Source: Bolinopsis microptera
Taxonomy: Eukaryota; Ctenophora; Tentaculata; Lobata; Bolinopsidae
DNA length: 64,000 nt
Reading direction: 5' to 3'
Assembly (NCBI RefSeq): GCF_026151205.1
Contig: NC_087082.1
Span: 7,695,908 to 7,759,907, forward strand
The notes under the pieces were generated by a model that saw only the letters and a program-made list of their open reading frames with translations, did not search any database and was not told where the DNA came from. Within the stretch, counting starts at the first letter, position 1, and the number at the start of each line of letters is the position of its first letter. This document shows, one piece after another, positions 1 through 11,200 of the stretch. The position numbers were made by a program, and so were the translations under genes.

Positions 1-224
1 AATCTGCTATACTCTTAAACAGTGTATGTTTATCGTCCTCAAAACTAGCAATATTAAATTGTCATGATGAACAAGCTTCAGTTCTAACTTCTATGGTGAT
101 AACTCCTTTTAGATCTGCTGTAGGTGGGCAGTGTTATCCTCACGTTTACGTAAACAGAGAGTTTGCCTAATAGTTAATAGTTAATAGTTAATAGTACTTT
201 GTTTACACTTTACAGTATGCACTG

Positions 225-365
225 AAGGGGTATCCTAGGAAGTTTCTTGAACTTTTAACAGGTACCCCTCCTCATTTAACCCTCGATTAAGTTCCCTATC
301 ATTCGGCTGAGTCGACCGAGGAGATCGCATAGATCCAATGGATCCTTAGTAGCTACTCCCTAGAC
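225..365 (-). mobile_element. Degenerate fragment of the tRNA-derived SINE body
   Basis: The stretch with 'cctcatttaaccct', 'attcggctgagt' and 'ggatccttag' matches, in the same order, the body of the three fuller SINE copies at 2,862, 5,813 and 44,079. The tRNA-like head is not recognisable, so this is a diverged relic. Orientation is inferred from the fuller copies. Confidence 0.5.
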
Positions 366-416
366 TTAGCTTCTCCCTAGTTTTCACATTTTAACAGTAG
401 TGAGTAGTAGTTAACA

Positions 417-815
417 ACAACTGTGCAATATCACAGTTGAGAAGCAGTTAACAACTGTGCAATATCACAGTTGAGAAGCAGTTAACAACTGTGCAATATC
501 ACAGTTGAGTAGCAGTTAACAACTGTGCAATATCACAGTTGAGAAGCAGTTAACAACTGTGCAATATCACAGTTGAGAAGCAGTTAACAACTGTGCAATA
601 TCACAGTTGAGAAGCAGTTAACAACTGTGCAATATCACAGTTGAGAAGCTGTTAACAACTGTGCAATATCACAGTTGAGTAGCAGTTAACAACTGTGCAA
701 TATCACAGTTGAGTAGCAGTTAACAACTGTGCAATATCACAGTTGAGAAGCAGTTAACAACTGTACAATATCACAGTTGAGTAGCTGTTAACAACTGTGC
801 AATATCACAGTTGAA
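417..815. repeat. 34-bp minisatellite, 12 copies, each with a perfect inverted repeat
   Basis: Twelve near-identical 34-bp units were counted. Each contains CAACTGTG, a 6-base CAATAT spacer and CACAGTTG, a perfect 8-bp inverted repeat. Units differ mainly at one or two positions outside the palindrome (gagaagca, gagtagca, gagaagct); one copy has a G to A change inside an arm. There is no open frame because the period is not a multiple of three. Confidence 0.95.
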
Positions 816-993
816 CTATGGCTCTACTACTTTGGAGTGTTGCGGTTAATTTGAAGACCTATAAGATCTGTCTCTGTTTATTTTATAAAATATAAATTAA
901 TAACTGCGTATAAATATAATTGACTTGTAAGTGTTGACATAGTAAATCACGATAAGTGCTGTAAAGTATCCTCTTGTCAATAACATTGGCGAC

Positions 994-1890
994 ATGCCAA
1001 GTCCTGTAGTTGGAGTTATTTTACTAAACATGCCAAGTCCTGTAGTTGAAGTTATTTTACCAAACATGCCAAGTCCTGTAGTTGAAGTTATTTTACTAAA
1101 CATGCCAAGTCCTGTAGTTGAAGTTATTTTACTAAACATGCCAAGTCCTGTAGTTGAAGTTATTTTACCAAACATGCCAAGTCCTGTAGTTGGAGTTATT
1201 TTACTAAACATGCCAAGTCCTGTAGTTGAAGTTATTTTACCAAACATGCCAAGTCCTGTAGTTGAAGTTATTTTACTAAACATGCCAAGTCCTGTAGTTG
1301 AAGTTATTTTACTAAACATGCCAAGTCCTGTAGTTGAAGTTATTTTACCAAACATGCCAAGTCCTGTAGTTGAAGTTATTTTACTAAACATGCCAAGTCC
1401 TGTAGTTGGAGTTATTTTACTAAACATGCCAAGTCCTGTAGTTGGAGTTATTTTACTAAACATGCCAAGTCCTGTAGTTGAAGTTATTTTACTAAACATG
1501 CCAAGTCCTGTAGTTGAAGTTATTTTACCAAACATGCCAAGTCCTGTAGTTGAAGTTATTTTACTAAACATGCCAAGTCCTGTAGTTGGAGTTATTTTAC
1601 TAAACATGCCAAGTCCTGTAGTTGGAGTTATTTTACCAAACATGCCAAGTCCTGTAGTTGGAGTTATTTTACTAAACATGCCAAGTCCTGTAGTTGGAGT
1701 TATTTTACCAAACATGCCAAGTCCTGTAGTTGAGTTATTTTACTAAACATGCCAAGTCCTGTAGTTGAGTTATTTTACCAAACATGCCAAGTCCTGTAGT
1801 TGAAGTTATTTTACCAAACATGCCAAGTCCTGTAGTTGAAGTTATTTTACCAAACATGCCAAGTCCTGTAGTTGGAGTTATTTTACTTAA
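994..1890. repeat. 36-bp minisatellite, about 25 copies, open on both strands
   Basis: The unit starts 'atgccaagtcctgtagttg' and is 36 bp, so one frame on each strand stays open through most of the array (repeats MPSPVVEVILLN forward, MFSKITPTTGLG reverse). Two sites vary: GAA/GGA after 'gtt', and CTAAAC/CCAAAC at the unit end. Two units near 1,730 and 1,765 lack one base and break the frame. There is no splice or start context, so I read the open frames as a by-product of the period. Confidence 0.95.
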
Positions 1891-2501
1891 CCACAATTGT
1901 CAGACTAGCTATAAATTATTCTACTTTTACTGATTAAAATGAGAATTTCTTACTTAAATTGGAATTTCTTAACTAAAAGTTTGACAAGCACAAGCATTTT
2001 GTACATGTCTTCCAATTCTGAAAAATATAGTTACACGGCAAAAGAGCTGGATAATTAAAGTTGATAACTTGCATAAATATTCATTTAGCATAATGACCAG
2101 TGCTATACATTAAGTGTCTGTCTGATACTAGAATTTCGATGCGATGTGGTCTGTGGCTAAAGTTGTAGATAATGTAGTTGAAATTGCGAAGAAGAAAAAA
2201 TTATGCACTAAGCACTTTGAATAATTGTACATCTTTTGCGGTTCACTTAAATTACTACTAGGTGAATTAGTATACTTAGTATCAGATGCCATCTAATCGT
2301 GAAAGATGTGGAAGTTTAAACGTCATGATCAAGTTTAGAAAAGGTGAATAGTATCACGATAATGGTGTTTACCTTAAATGAAATTTACCGGTCCTCCAAG
2401 AGAATTGCTGGTAGCAACTGAATAATCAATTTAAATTAATCAATTAGTTATTTGGTAAAATAATTGCTTATATAAAAACTAATTATTTCCCTAACAGTTG
2501 A

Positions 2502-2611
2502 AGAAGAACGTAGCGAAGACGAAGATTCTGAAGAAAGTAGGAGTGAGGTTCCTGAAACTGTTCCTGATAGGGGTGTTCCTGAACACAGGAGTACCAGGAG
2601 GTTGGTAGATA
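2502..2611 (+). CDS. Possible acidic exon of an unidentified gene
   Basis: After 'tatttccctaacag', an acceptable 3' splice site, one frame encodes a low-complexity acidic peptide beginning EEERSEDEDSEESRSEVPET. A weak donor (GAG|GTTGGT) lies near 2,611; otherwise the frame runs on for some 30 codons to a stop. No domain is recognisable and no partner exon was found. It could belong to the missing 5' part of HGSNAT or to another gene, or be chance coding potential in an A+G-rich stretch. Confidence 0.25.
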
Positions 2612-2861
2612 TTTACATTTCTTATCTTACTTTAGGTACATTAGGTAATAGTTATCGATATATTATCGGGGTTAGATGATATTATATCTAATCTTGATTC
2701 GTAGATCTCTTGTTTCATTGTTTTTATCTTCCAGGTAAATATAATGAGTATTATTTTGATCTGATTGTTGAAACTTCAGATTATTGGATTATTAGAATTT
2801 AGATCATAATTTAAACTAAATAGCACGATGCCCAGCCATGCTATTTAGTCTAATCTCAACT

Positions 2862-3210
2862 CTTATTTTACTTCGGACATTCCAACAGCCACATTGTTAC
2901 ACAAGTGTGTAACCAGCCAATTACAGGAAGCCGAAGGATTCAATTATACATTAGGCCAGTGACGGTTAAGGTAGTGTGTACCATACTTTCTTCGCCCGAG
3001 ACTTTGCTGCAATGGGCAGCTCCTCATTTAACCCTCACACCCGATTTCTCGAGTATTTGGCTGAGTGGACCGGGGGGCTGCATAGACCACTCAGGATCCT
3101 TAGCTGAGCGTCGACGACGCTCACCCCTCGGCTAGTGGCAGAGTCGGGAATCGAACCTGGTACCTCAAGCAATACCAGGCCCGGATTAACCAACTGAGCC
3201 ACTAAGCCAC
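2862..3210 (-). mobile_element. tRNA-derived SINE, copy 1
   Basis: Read on the minus strand, the element opens with a tRNA-like head holding an A box (TGGCTCAGTTGG) and a perfect B box (GGTTCGATTCC), followed by a body shared with the copies at 5,813 and 44,079 ('cggctgagt', 'ctgcatagaccac', 'cttcctgtaattgg' in minus orientation). The body ends at 'taaaataag'. The head differs from that of the other two copies. Internal pol III promoter boxes are the usual mark of a SINE; retrotransposition machinery would come from elsewhere. Confidence 0.85.
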
Positions 3211-3364
3211 TAATTATTGAGAATAAATATAAAGTTATAACTAATAAGCAGTCAGGATGTCGGTATAATTAGTAAGTAGACTGTAAAATGTATATTATAT
3301 GTTGTGTGTCAGTAGCAAGCACTGATAGTGTCGGTTTTTTAATTGACTATAATATAATATTACA

Positions 3365-4000
3365 GTCTATACTACTATACTAGAGCTGTACTAAACCACG
3401 CACAGTACAAACCTGGATCAGGTACAGTACAGTTTGGATCTGTGTCTGTGTCACAACCTGTAGAGTACGATACTTTAATATTATTTACATCATCTCCAGT
3501 CAACACTTGGGTCCTTTTTTACTTTTTCAACTCAGAAACATTCGCCCACTGGCCACTTTGTAATGAGCAAATGATATATAATAGTCTATACTACTATACT
3601 AGAACTGTACTAAACCACGCACAGTACAAACCTGGATCAGGTACAGTGCAGTTTGGATCTGTGTCTGTGTCACAACCTGTAGAGAAAGATACTTTAATAT
3701 TATTTGCATCATCTCCAGTCAACACTTGGGTCCTTTTTTACTTTTTCAACTCAGAAACATTGCCCACTGGCCACTTTGTAATGAGCAAATGATATATAGT
3801 CTATACTACTATACTAGAGCTGTACTAAACCACGCACAGTACAAACCTGGATCAGGTACAGTGCAGTTTGGATCTGTGTCTGTGTCACAACCTGTAGAGA
3901 AAGATACTTTAATATTATTTGCATCATCTCCAGTCAACACTTGGGTCCTCTTTTACTTTTTCAACTCAGAAACATTCGTCCACTTTTTAATGAGCAAATT
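3365..4000. repeat. Three tandem copies of a ~210-220 bp segment
   Basis: Copies start near 3,365, 3,588 and 3,800 with 'ctatactactatactaga' and each carries the same open frame on the plus strand (QYKPGSGTVQFGSVSVSQPV...). Copies 2 and 3 resemble each other more than copy 1. The third is truncated and diverges after 'cgtccac'. No start, splice site or domain supports coding, so I call it a recent segmental triplication. Confidence 0.85.
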
Positions 4001-4049
4001 TTTCATTAAGTAGGTTGTGCAGTGTGCAGTACACACACTGTTTGCGTAC

Positions 4050-7000
4050 CTTGTTGTGTACCTTGAAAGTAGACCTCAGAAAGGTAGAGGAAGCTGTCGT
4101 ACCCTGCTCGCTGTTTAATGTAGATACGGTCCCCGGAGTTATCAAACCTCAGTATGTAGGTCTGTGCTTCAGCAGTGAACCAGTCTGTAGTAGTCTCCTC
4201 CTCCTCAGCAGTGTTATAGTTCACTAGGAGCACTTGTTCAGGACTGCAGTTACCTGGCTCCACGTTCTCTGTACACACTGATATTGTACTTCCTGAACAG
4301 TTCACACTCAACCCTCTCTTCACACCTACCTAGTAACTACCTACCTAGAACCTACCTACCTAGTAACTACCTACCTAGTAACTACCTACCTAGTAACTAC
4401 CTACCTAGTAACTACCTACCTAGTAACTACCTACCTAGTAACTACCTACCTAGTAACTACCTAGTAACTACCTACCTAGTAACTACCTACCTAGTAACTA
4501 CCTAGTAACTACCTACCTAGTAACTACCTAGTAACTACCTACCTAGTAACTACCTACCTAGTAACTACCTACCTAGTAACTACCTACCTAGTAACTACCT
4601 AGTAACTACCTAGTAACTACCTATTAACTACCTACCTAGTAACTAGTAACTACCTACCTAGTAACTACCTACCTAGTAACTACCTACCTAGTAACTACCT
4701 ACCTAGTAACTACCTACCTAGTAAATACCTACCTAGTAACTACCTACCTAGTAACTACCTACCTAGTAACTACCTACCTAGTAACTACCTAGTAACTACC
4801 TATTAACTACCTACCTAGTAACTACCTACCTAGTAACTGCCTACCTAGTAACTACCTACCTAGTAACTACCTACCTAGTAACTACCTAGTAACTACCTAC
4901 CTAGTAACTACCTACTTAGTAACTACCTACCTAGTAACTACCTAGTAACTACCTACCTAGTAACTACCTACCTAGTAACTACCTACCTAGTAACTACCTA
5001 CCTAGTAACTACCTAGTAACTACCTAAGCACACTTCTAGATTAAGTAAGTTGTCTTGTACCTCAATATAAACGATAGTTTGGATAATTAACCAAATGTTA
5101 CTACAGCTATCTAATACTATACTACTACTATTATACTACTAGAGCGATGAGGTCCCACTAGATGGACGGTACTTAAAACGAGGGCCCTATTAAAAAGAGT
5201 GTTTACTGTCTGCAGAAGTGATTTGATCTGTTCCCACATTGTTCACTATTTTAACTCTGGTCACGTGGTAAACTTTATCAAGGTCCAGTGTGATCCATTC
5301 TCCTCCTGGACCCTGAAATGTTGCAAAATAAGGTGAAATTACCGGGTCATGTTCATTATATTCATTAAATTTAATCTGGATAACAAAAGATAGATCACAC
5401 AATACACATTAAGTAGATCAAATAGGTAGGTCAATAGGTAGGTCACACAATACACATTAAGTAGATCACATAGGTAGGTCAATAGGTAGGTCACACAATA
5501 CACATTAAGTAGATCACATAGGTAGGTCAATAGGTAGATCACACAATACACATTAAGTAGGTCAATAGGTAGGTCAATAGGTAGGTCACACAATACACAT
5601 TAAGTAGGTCAATAGGTAGGTCAATAGGTAGGTCACATACCTTTCCGTTTCCCGTACCACCAATGGTATCTAGTTGACCATCAATAATGTTGTCAGGTTC
5701 CATTCCAGTTGGACGACCACGGTTGCTGGACGTTGTTACTAATGAAGGGGACTGCCAGGGGATGTGGGGCCCTGAAACAATTAAAATTAGAGCCCATGAT
5801 ATTTTTTTTAAGACACTTATTTTACTTCGGTGTATTCCAACAGCCACATTGTTACACAAGTGCAACCATCCAATTACAGGAAGCCGAAGGATTTATTTTG
5901 GCCAGTGACGGTTAAGGTAGTGTGTACCATACTTTCTTCGCTCGAGATTTTGCTGCAATGTGCAGCTCCTCATTTAACCCTCACGCCCGATTTCTCGAGT
6001 ATTCGGCTGAGTAGACCGGGGGGCTGCATAGACCACACAGGATCCTTAGCTGAACGTCAAAGACGCCCACCCACGACCAGACAGACAGTGGAATTCGAAC
6101 TCGCAACCTTACGATTTAATTCGCAAAGATGGCGATCTAACCAACTGCGCTACCTGGCCGCTAAATTGACAAAAACAGATTACAGATATATCTGGTATTG
6201 TTGGTTTTAATATATTCTGCGTAGAGCGTGCTAAATACTTACCAATACACGACGGCTCTATTCTCCTTATGAAGAGTCTTCCTTTCAAACACCTCAGAAA
6301 CCTATCTCCGGCCAGTTCCTTGCCAGTCTCTACACAGGACAACATGGTTATGTCTCCTGGTTCAACTGGGAGGAGGGAGGACCTTAACTTGTGGTCCCAC
6401 CTGCTGGGCAGGGATGTACATGTACCTGGGTAGGGGAGTTTGTTATTTTACGTCAATTTAAGTTGCTTTATTAAAACTGTGGGCCGTGGGGTATGTAATG
6501 TTACGTTACTTTAAGTTACTTTATTAAAACCACTCTTAGTCAGTTCATTCTCCCTCTGTACTCTAGTACAGCTGAGCTATATTCACCTAGTTTTAAAGGT
6601 CTGTACAAGTTGGGGTCTAGGTCTGATGACACAACACTTTCCACCATTTCCATTTCATCAAACGTACACTCGTTGTAAAGCTTTGTGTTAAACAACTCCA
6701 CTCCGTTAAAAAACAGATAGAATCGCGACTTCCACATGAGAATTGTCAACACCTTCTTATCTTCACCGGCAATAAGATGATTGATGGGTCCTGAATTTTT
6801 TGAGTTCAGTCATCAGTGTCACGTCCTCTACTATACGAAATCTTTCCTTTTTATTTACTATTTTTCTTGACATCAAATATATCTTATTGCATCTTATTGC
6901 ATCTTATTGCATCTTATTTATTACTAAAAATAGTGACTTGAAGGATACCTGAAGCGTGCTGAGTGGCACCCAAACATGTGGGTGAGATTATCTCGTACTC

Positions 7001-7433
7001 TGTTTTTGTGATTCTAACAGTGAGATGCTTGTTGGCGTTGAGGAACTCTGCTTTGTTTTTCAGGTTGATTAAAAACTCGGGCTCTATGGTTTTCAGTTTT
7101 ATTTGTAGTGCCTTTTCGCTGAAGTCTAATAAAACAAGTTCCGCTGGTATTCCCGTCCAAGTCTCTGAAAAGATTATTGTTAAGGGCGCTGAACCTCTTC
7201 ATTTTAAGAAAGGTCAGGGAAATGCGACAACAAATAACAAAAGAACTCCATCGTAGTTATAAATTGAATTTTGACATATTCTGTATAAACTAATCCGCCC
7301 AAAAACATTAGAACGTTGGTATAATCAAACTATTAGACTGACTAACCTTCCTCCTCTTTGTCTGGATCTTCTGTTCCTTGCTCCTCCAGATCTGGTGCAC
7401 TATTCTCGCACCCTTCACTTGGTTCACATGTAC
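4050..7433 (-). CDS. Secreted or surface protein with sushi-like and F-type lectin domains (partial)
   Basis: Seven exons on the minus strand join in phase: 7433-7347 (acidic linker, TCEPSEGCENSAPDLEEQ), 7194-6949, 6790-6587, 6425-6243, 5771-5641, 5375-5207 and 4325-4050, about 430 residues in all. The 6425-6243 exon fits the second half of a sushi/CCP repeat (TMLSCVETGKELAGDRFLRC ... EPSC). The last three exons form an F-type lectin / F5/8-like fold: SPSLVTTSSNRG...IIDGQ, then EWITLDLDKVYHVTRVKIVN, then DRIYIKQRAGYDSFLYLSEV. The family usually binds fucosylated glycans outside the cell. Nearly all introns are phase 1, as in shuffled extracellular modules. Exons 2-3 (FYLFFNGVELFNTK) look like a beta-sandwich but I cannot name it. 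Start and end exons were not found. The last exon may instead end at 4062. Confidence 0.75.
4326..5030. repeat. 15/11-bp minisatellite filling a lectin-gene intron
   Basis: The unit 'tagtaactacctacc' (15 bp) is mixed with an 11-bp form lacking 'tacc', about 48 copies. In the sense of the minus-strand lectin gene the array reads repeated 'gtaggtagttactag' and runs up to the acceptor TAG|GTGTGAAG at 4,325, so many units carry an AG|G acceptor-like end. Confidence 0.95.
5398..5640. repeat. Tandem repeat filling the intron between two lectin exons
   Basis: Units built from 'acacaatacacattaagtag' and 'gtcaataggtag' fill almost the whole 265-bp intron between lectin exons 5771-5641 and 5375-5207. 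In gene sense the intron donor GTATGTGACC is followed directly by copies of 'tacctattgacctacctatt'. Confidence 0.9.
5813..6160 (-). mobile_element. tRNA-derived SINE, copy 2
   Basis: Same body as copy 1, but with another tRNA-like head: minus-strand A box TAGCGCAGTTGG and B box AGTTCGAATTCC near 6,100-6,160. It lies in the intron between lectin exons 6425-6243 and 5771-5641, in the same orientation as the gene. Confidence 0.85.
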
Positions 7434-8229
7434 CTGAAATGACAATTTTAACTGCACTTTTTCTATTGTAACAAAATGTTTGATAGTCAAATCTGTGCTC
7501 ATTGGTCTTTTTTGATACAAATTTAGGACTTTAGGACTGAAATATGCAGCTATACATTATACAACGGCTATACATTTTATATTTTAAAATTCTAGAGTAA
7601 TGAATTATAATGTGAGGCTAATAATTCTGAAGTGGTTCATATCTTATGAAGCAATCATACTACTATAATACTACTGGCTAACATTGAGAGCGTATAGTGC
7701 TTTGTAATTATAAATTACCTCAGCATCATCAAGATAATTATTCACGGAGGACCTTGAGTCTGTTATAACTACTATTTGAATTTAAAACTACTGAGATATG
7801 TTATTTTTAATCATCAATTATTTAATTCAATAATTCCACAACGATGCACTCTTTTGGCTCAATAACATGGTACGCAACCGAGGAATATAAAAATGTTTAA
7901 CAGCAGTAACCCTTTAAAAACAAATTTAGGGGTCCCTTATACATATTATGTATAATACATAATATCATCCAACGAAGTTGTACTATGGCAATTTGGATGG
8001 TATGTACCAAAATAGAAGTTTGATAGAATGATGTAATAAGTCAACTTTTAAAAACAGTTTCCTTCAAATATTAAAATTATATTAGAAAACAAAGAACCGT
8101 GCGATATAATAATATCTAGATATAGACCATGTTAAGTTCCTAATTATTAATTAAACTTTTTCTGTTTTCTGATAATTCCGTACATGCGACAAGGGAAAAC
8201 GCTCTTTTTACTTAGTATAATTATTTCAG
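7434..8229. other. AT-rich stretch without recognised genes
   Basis: It lies between the lectin gene's first visible exon and the first visible HGSNAT exon. I found no further HGSNAT exon and no lectin start exon here. It is AT-rich, with only short unspliced frames. Confidence 0.5.
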
Positions 8230-11200
8230 GAGTTGACCTGACCCAGCTAAGGATACCCGGAGTTTTACAACGTATTGGTTTCACTTACTTAGTCTGCTCC
8301 GTACTGGAGATACTCTTTATTCCTAGACTCACTGCTGCAGAGAACTTCGTGAGTAATACTACTGTTGTAGTGCTGCTAGTGAGTTGTTCATACAATACTA
8401 CTATTTCTTTTAGCTGTGGGTAAATGATTGATATGGTCTCTAATCTATATTGGTAATATAATAATGAGGTGTTAATTACAATCTGGTGTTTGTTTGTTAA
8501 TTACAGGACGTCTAATGTATTCTCATATAATTTAAAGTGTGTGTAAGCCGGAGATAACACGCCCCCACTGATATGCCGAACTGATTGAAGATTGTTTGCA
8601 TGACTAATCTAGCCATTGCTTGCGGAGGAGATAGCCGAGTTAATGCTTGCGGAGGAGTATTGCATGTTAGAATCATCACATACCCTCCGCAGGCAATCAC
8701 ATACCCAACATACCGGGTCTGCCTGAGAAAGAGAGCCTTATAAACTCTTAGCAGTCAGCTCAAACTAGTCATCCTATAGAGGCAGTGTTTTACAAGTACA
8801 CCATTTTACAATGTAGTAGATATTAATAGCCCCTGAACAACCTACTCAGTATGTACTCAGTATGTACTCAGTATGTACTCAGTATGTACTCAGTATGTAC
8901 TCAGTGTACGTATCAACTAGCTCAACTGCTGCCCAGCCCCCTCACCGCCGCAAGATCGTAGTTATTTAATGAAAATTTGTAGAACAGCCCCTAAAGGTAT
9001 AAACGGTTTCTAGTCCAGGTAGATATTTATAATATTAACATTGTGCTGCTGTGTTTTCTATATATCAGCTAATAAGGAACATATGTCTAGTGTTGAAGTT
9101 GTATTTAACAACTGTTTTCACAGTTTCTAAATCACATTATCCGGTGCCAACTATCGTACAATTACCATATATGGGCATCACGTGGTCATGTTTTCTATAA
9201 CATACGTTATCTTCAAAATATGTGACTGTATAATTCCACAACGATTAAAAAAATGTTAGTTTATGATCCAATCTAAAACCGATGACACTTTATCAAGGTT
9301 TATAACAGCTTAACAGTTAGTCATCACTGTAAATACTACATACCTAAAATACCTAACACTACACCTGATCCGGTCCATTAACGTGTTAAATACAGTGCTA
9401 ACCGTTAAATTGAGTGTTAGTGTTAATGCAGTTTTAAATAGACGCGCTGTATAACCAACACCTTTAAAGAATACCAGTCACGCTATCTGTTAACGGACAC
9501 TGAAAGAACTGTAGTTTAAAATAGTTCAAACTAACACTATTTTAAGACATTTAGTGATCGGAGTACTGATCGAGCTTCTGATCTGACAGAAGTACACCGT
9601 AAGACCACCGTATTAGGACCACTAGTTAATATTAGGACAGTAGTTAGGACACTATTAGGACCAGCTTAGAAACACGTGACATGTTGTGGCTAACAACTAG
9701 TCCCGCTACAGGGTGGAGAGAGAATGAAGGTTGAAGATAACGAGTATAACGAGTGTGGCAAATTCCTCAACGAGGAGCCGGACATTCCTGTGAGTACCGT
9801 TTCACAGTGCAGCGAGGGGTCTTATTTATAGGATTATTGAAACTATTATTACATTAGTGTATATTCATTTTACTGAATTGTCACATGAGTAACCACGTGT
9901 TTACTGCAGGACAAGAAGAACAGTTGGAAGTACGCACAGAACTCTGAAGGGGAGACTGTTATTCGCGGGGTACGTTCTATGCCTTGAGAAAAGCCGACAG
10001 CATAACATTTTGTGCAGATAGGATTTTCAGTTTGTTCACAAAAAATGTGGATGTGCAGACTGCAGTTAGAAATTAGAATTGCTCTTGTACAGGCAACAAG
10101 GTTACCATGCTAAGTTGTTTTCTACCCATGCCCTGGTACGGTCCATCTAACGTTAACACTCATGTGTTCTGTAAGCTAGGGGTATAGCTTCAACACTCTT
10201 CAAACAGCGAAAATAGGAAGTTATAGCTTATCTAGGTCATATAGCTTATCTATATCATTATATAGCTTATCTAGGTCACACTTAGATAAGCTCCGATGAT
10301 TTTATTGTAGCCGTACAACAGGGTGACCTACAAGGGTGACCTGGATAATATACCAATTCATGGCTCTCAATCTTAAAGCTCCTCTAATTTACACTGAAAT
10401 AAGAAATGTAATATATGTAATGTAACCTAGCATTACACTATAATACAGTCATTACTAATTAACCATTACGTAAGGATAGGGAGTGGAAACATACCTTTAT
10501 AACTTTATAACGATGATTTAAGAGCCTGTAAATTAATGTTATATAATTCCGGGACGAGGGAGCACTCTTGTGTAATGTAAAGCGTGACATGTCACGTGAC
10601 TGGTAACGTGGTCTGTGGCTAGTGTTACATCTGGTGAGACTGGTCACGTCCACTGAGGTCACCACGGCTCTGGTCACTCCTCCTCTTTATGCGAATATAT
10701 TATGTGTGACAAGACATAATTATGCGAATATTATAATTCTCAGTCAATTTAATCTAGTGAGTAAGATTCATATTTTAGTGTAAATGTAAACCAGGTTCTC
10801 CAGTAATCAAGGGAATGTTTCTAACACTACCATGCTTGCCTATCTGTCCTGTGTAGACACTACATTGTACATTGTGCAGCTGCTGGCCATATCTCATGAA
10901 AACAAACCACATTCCAACAAGGTTCCCAACCATTCTGGAAGGTTCTCTTGAAACCACATCTTGGACCTGGGTATATTATTCAGTTTCTTTAACTAGATTT
11001 GTCACGTGACTAACACGTGACTAACGCGTGACTAAGACCGCGTCTGACGTCACTTAACAAGATCAAGACCGTGTGTAATTATAGAACAGACTGTGTGGTT
11101 ACAATGAGGGAGGATAGAAGGAACCTGGAACCAACAGGACCAGAGGACCAGCTAACCAGTTCCTGTCCTTTTAGAAACATCTGCTGCTCACATATTTACT

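Noticed and set aside
897-1715. Long minus-strand frame with MFSKITPTTGLG repeats as a gene
   Set aside because: Period 36 keeps frames open by arithmetic on both strands; no promoter, splice or domain evidence.
3442-4013. Plus-strand frames in the triplicated 210-bp segment as a gene
   Set aside because: No start, splice site or domain; the apparent conservation is explained by recent duplication.
6100-6160. tRNA gene at the end of SINE copy 2 (likewise 3140-3210 and 44340-44417)
   Set aside because: The heads have A and B boxes but poor stem pairing, and they continue into a shared SINE body.
8512-8700. Minus-strand 62-codon frame
   Set aside because: Lies in an HGSNAT intron within short imperfect 'cttgcggagga' repeats; no splice sites or domain.
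10775-10957. Minus-strand frame as a further exon of the nested lectin gene
   Set aside because: I could not find an acceptor and donor giving the required phase 1 start, nor a lectin or sushi motif.
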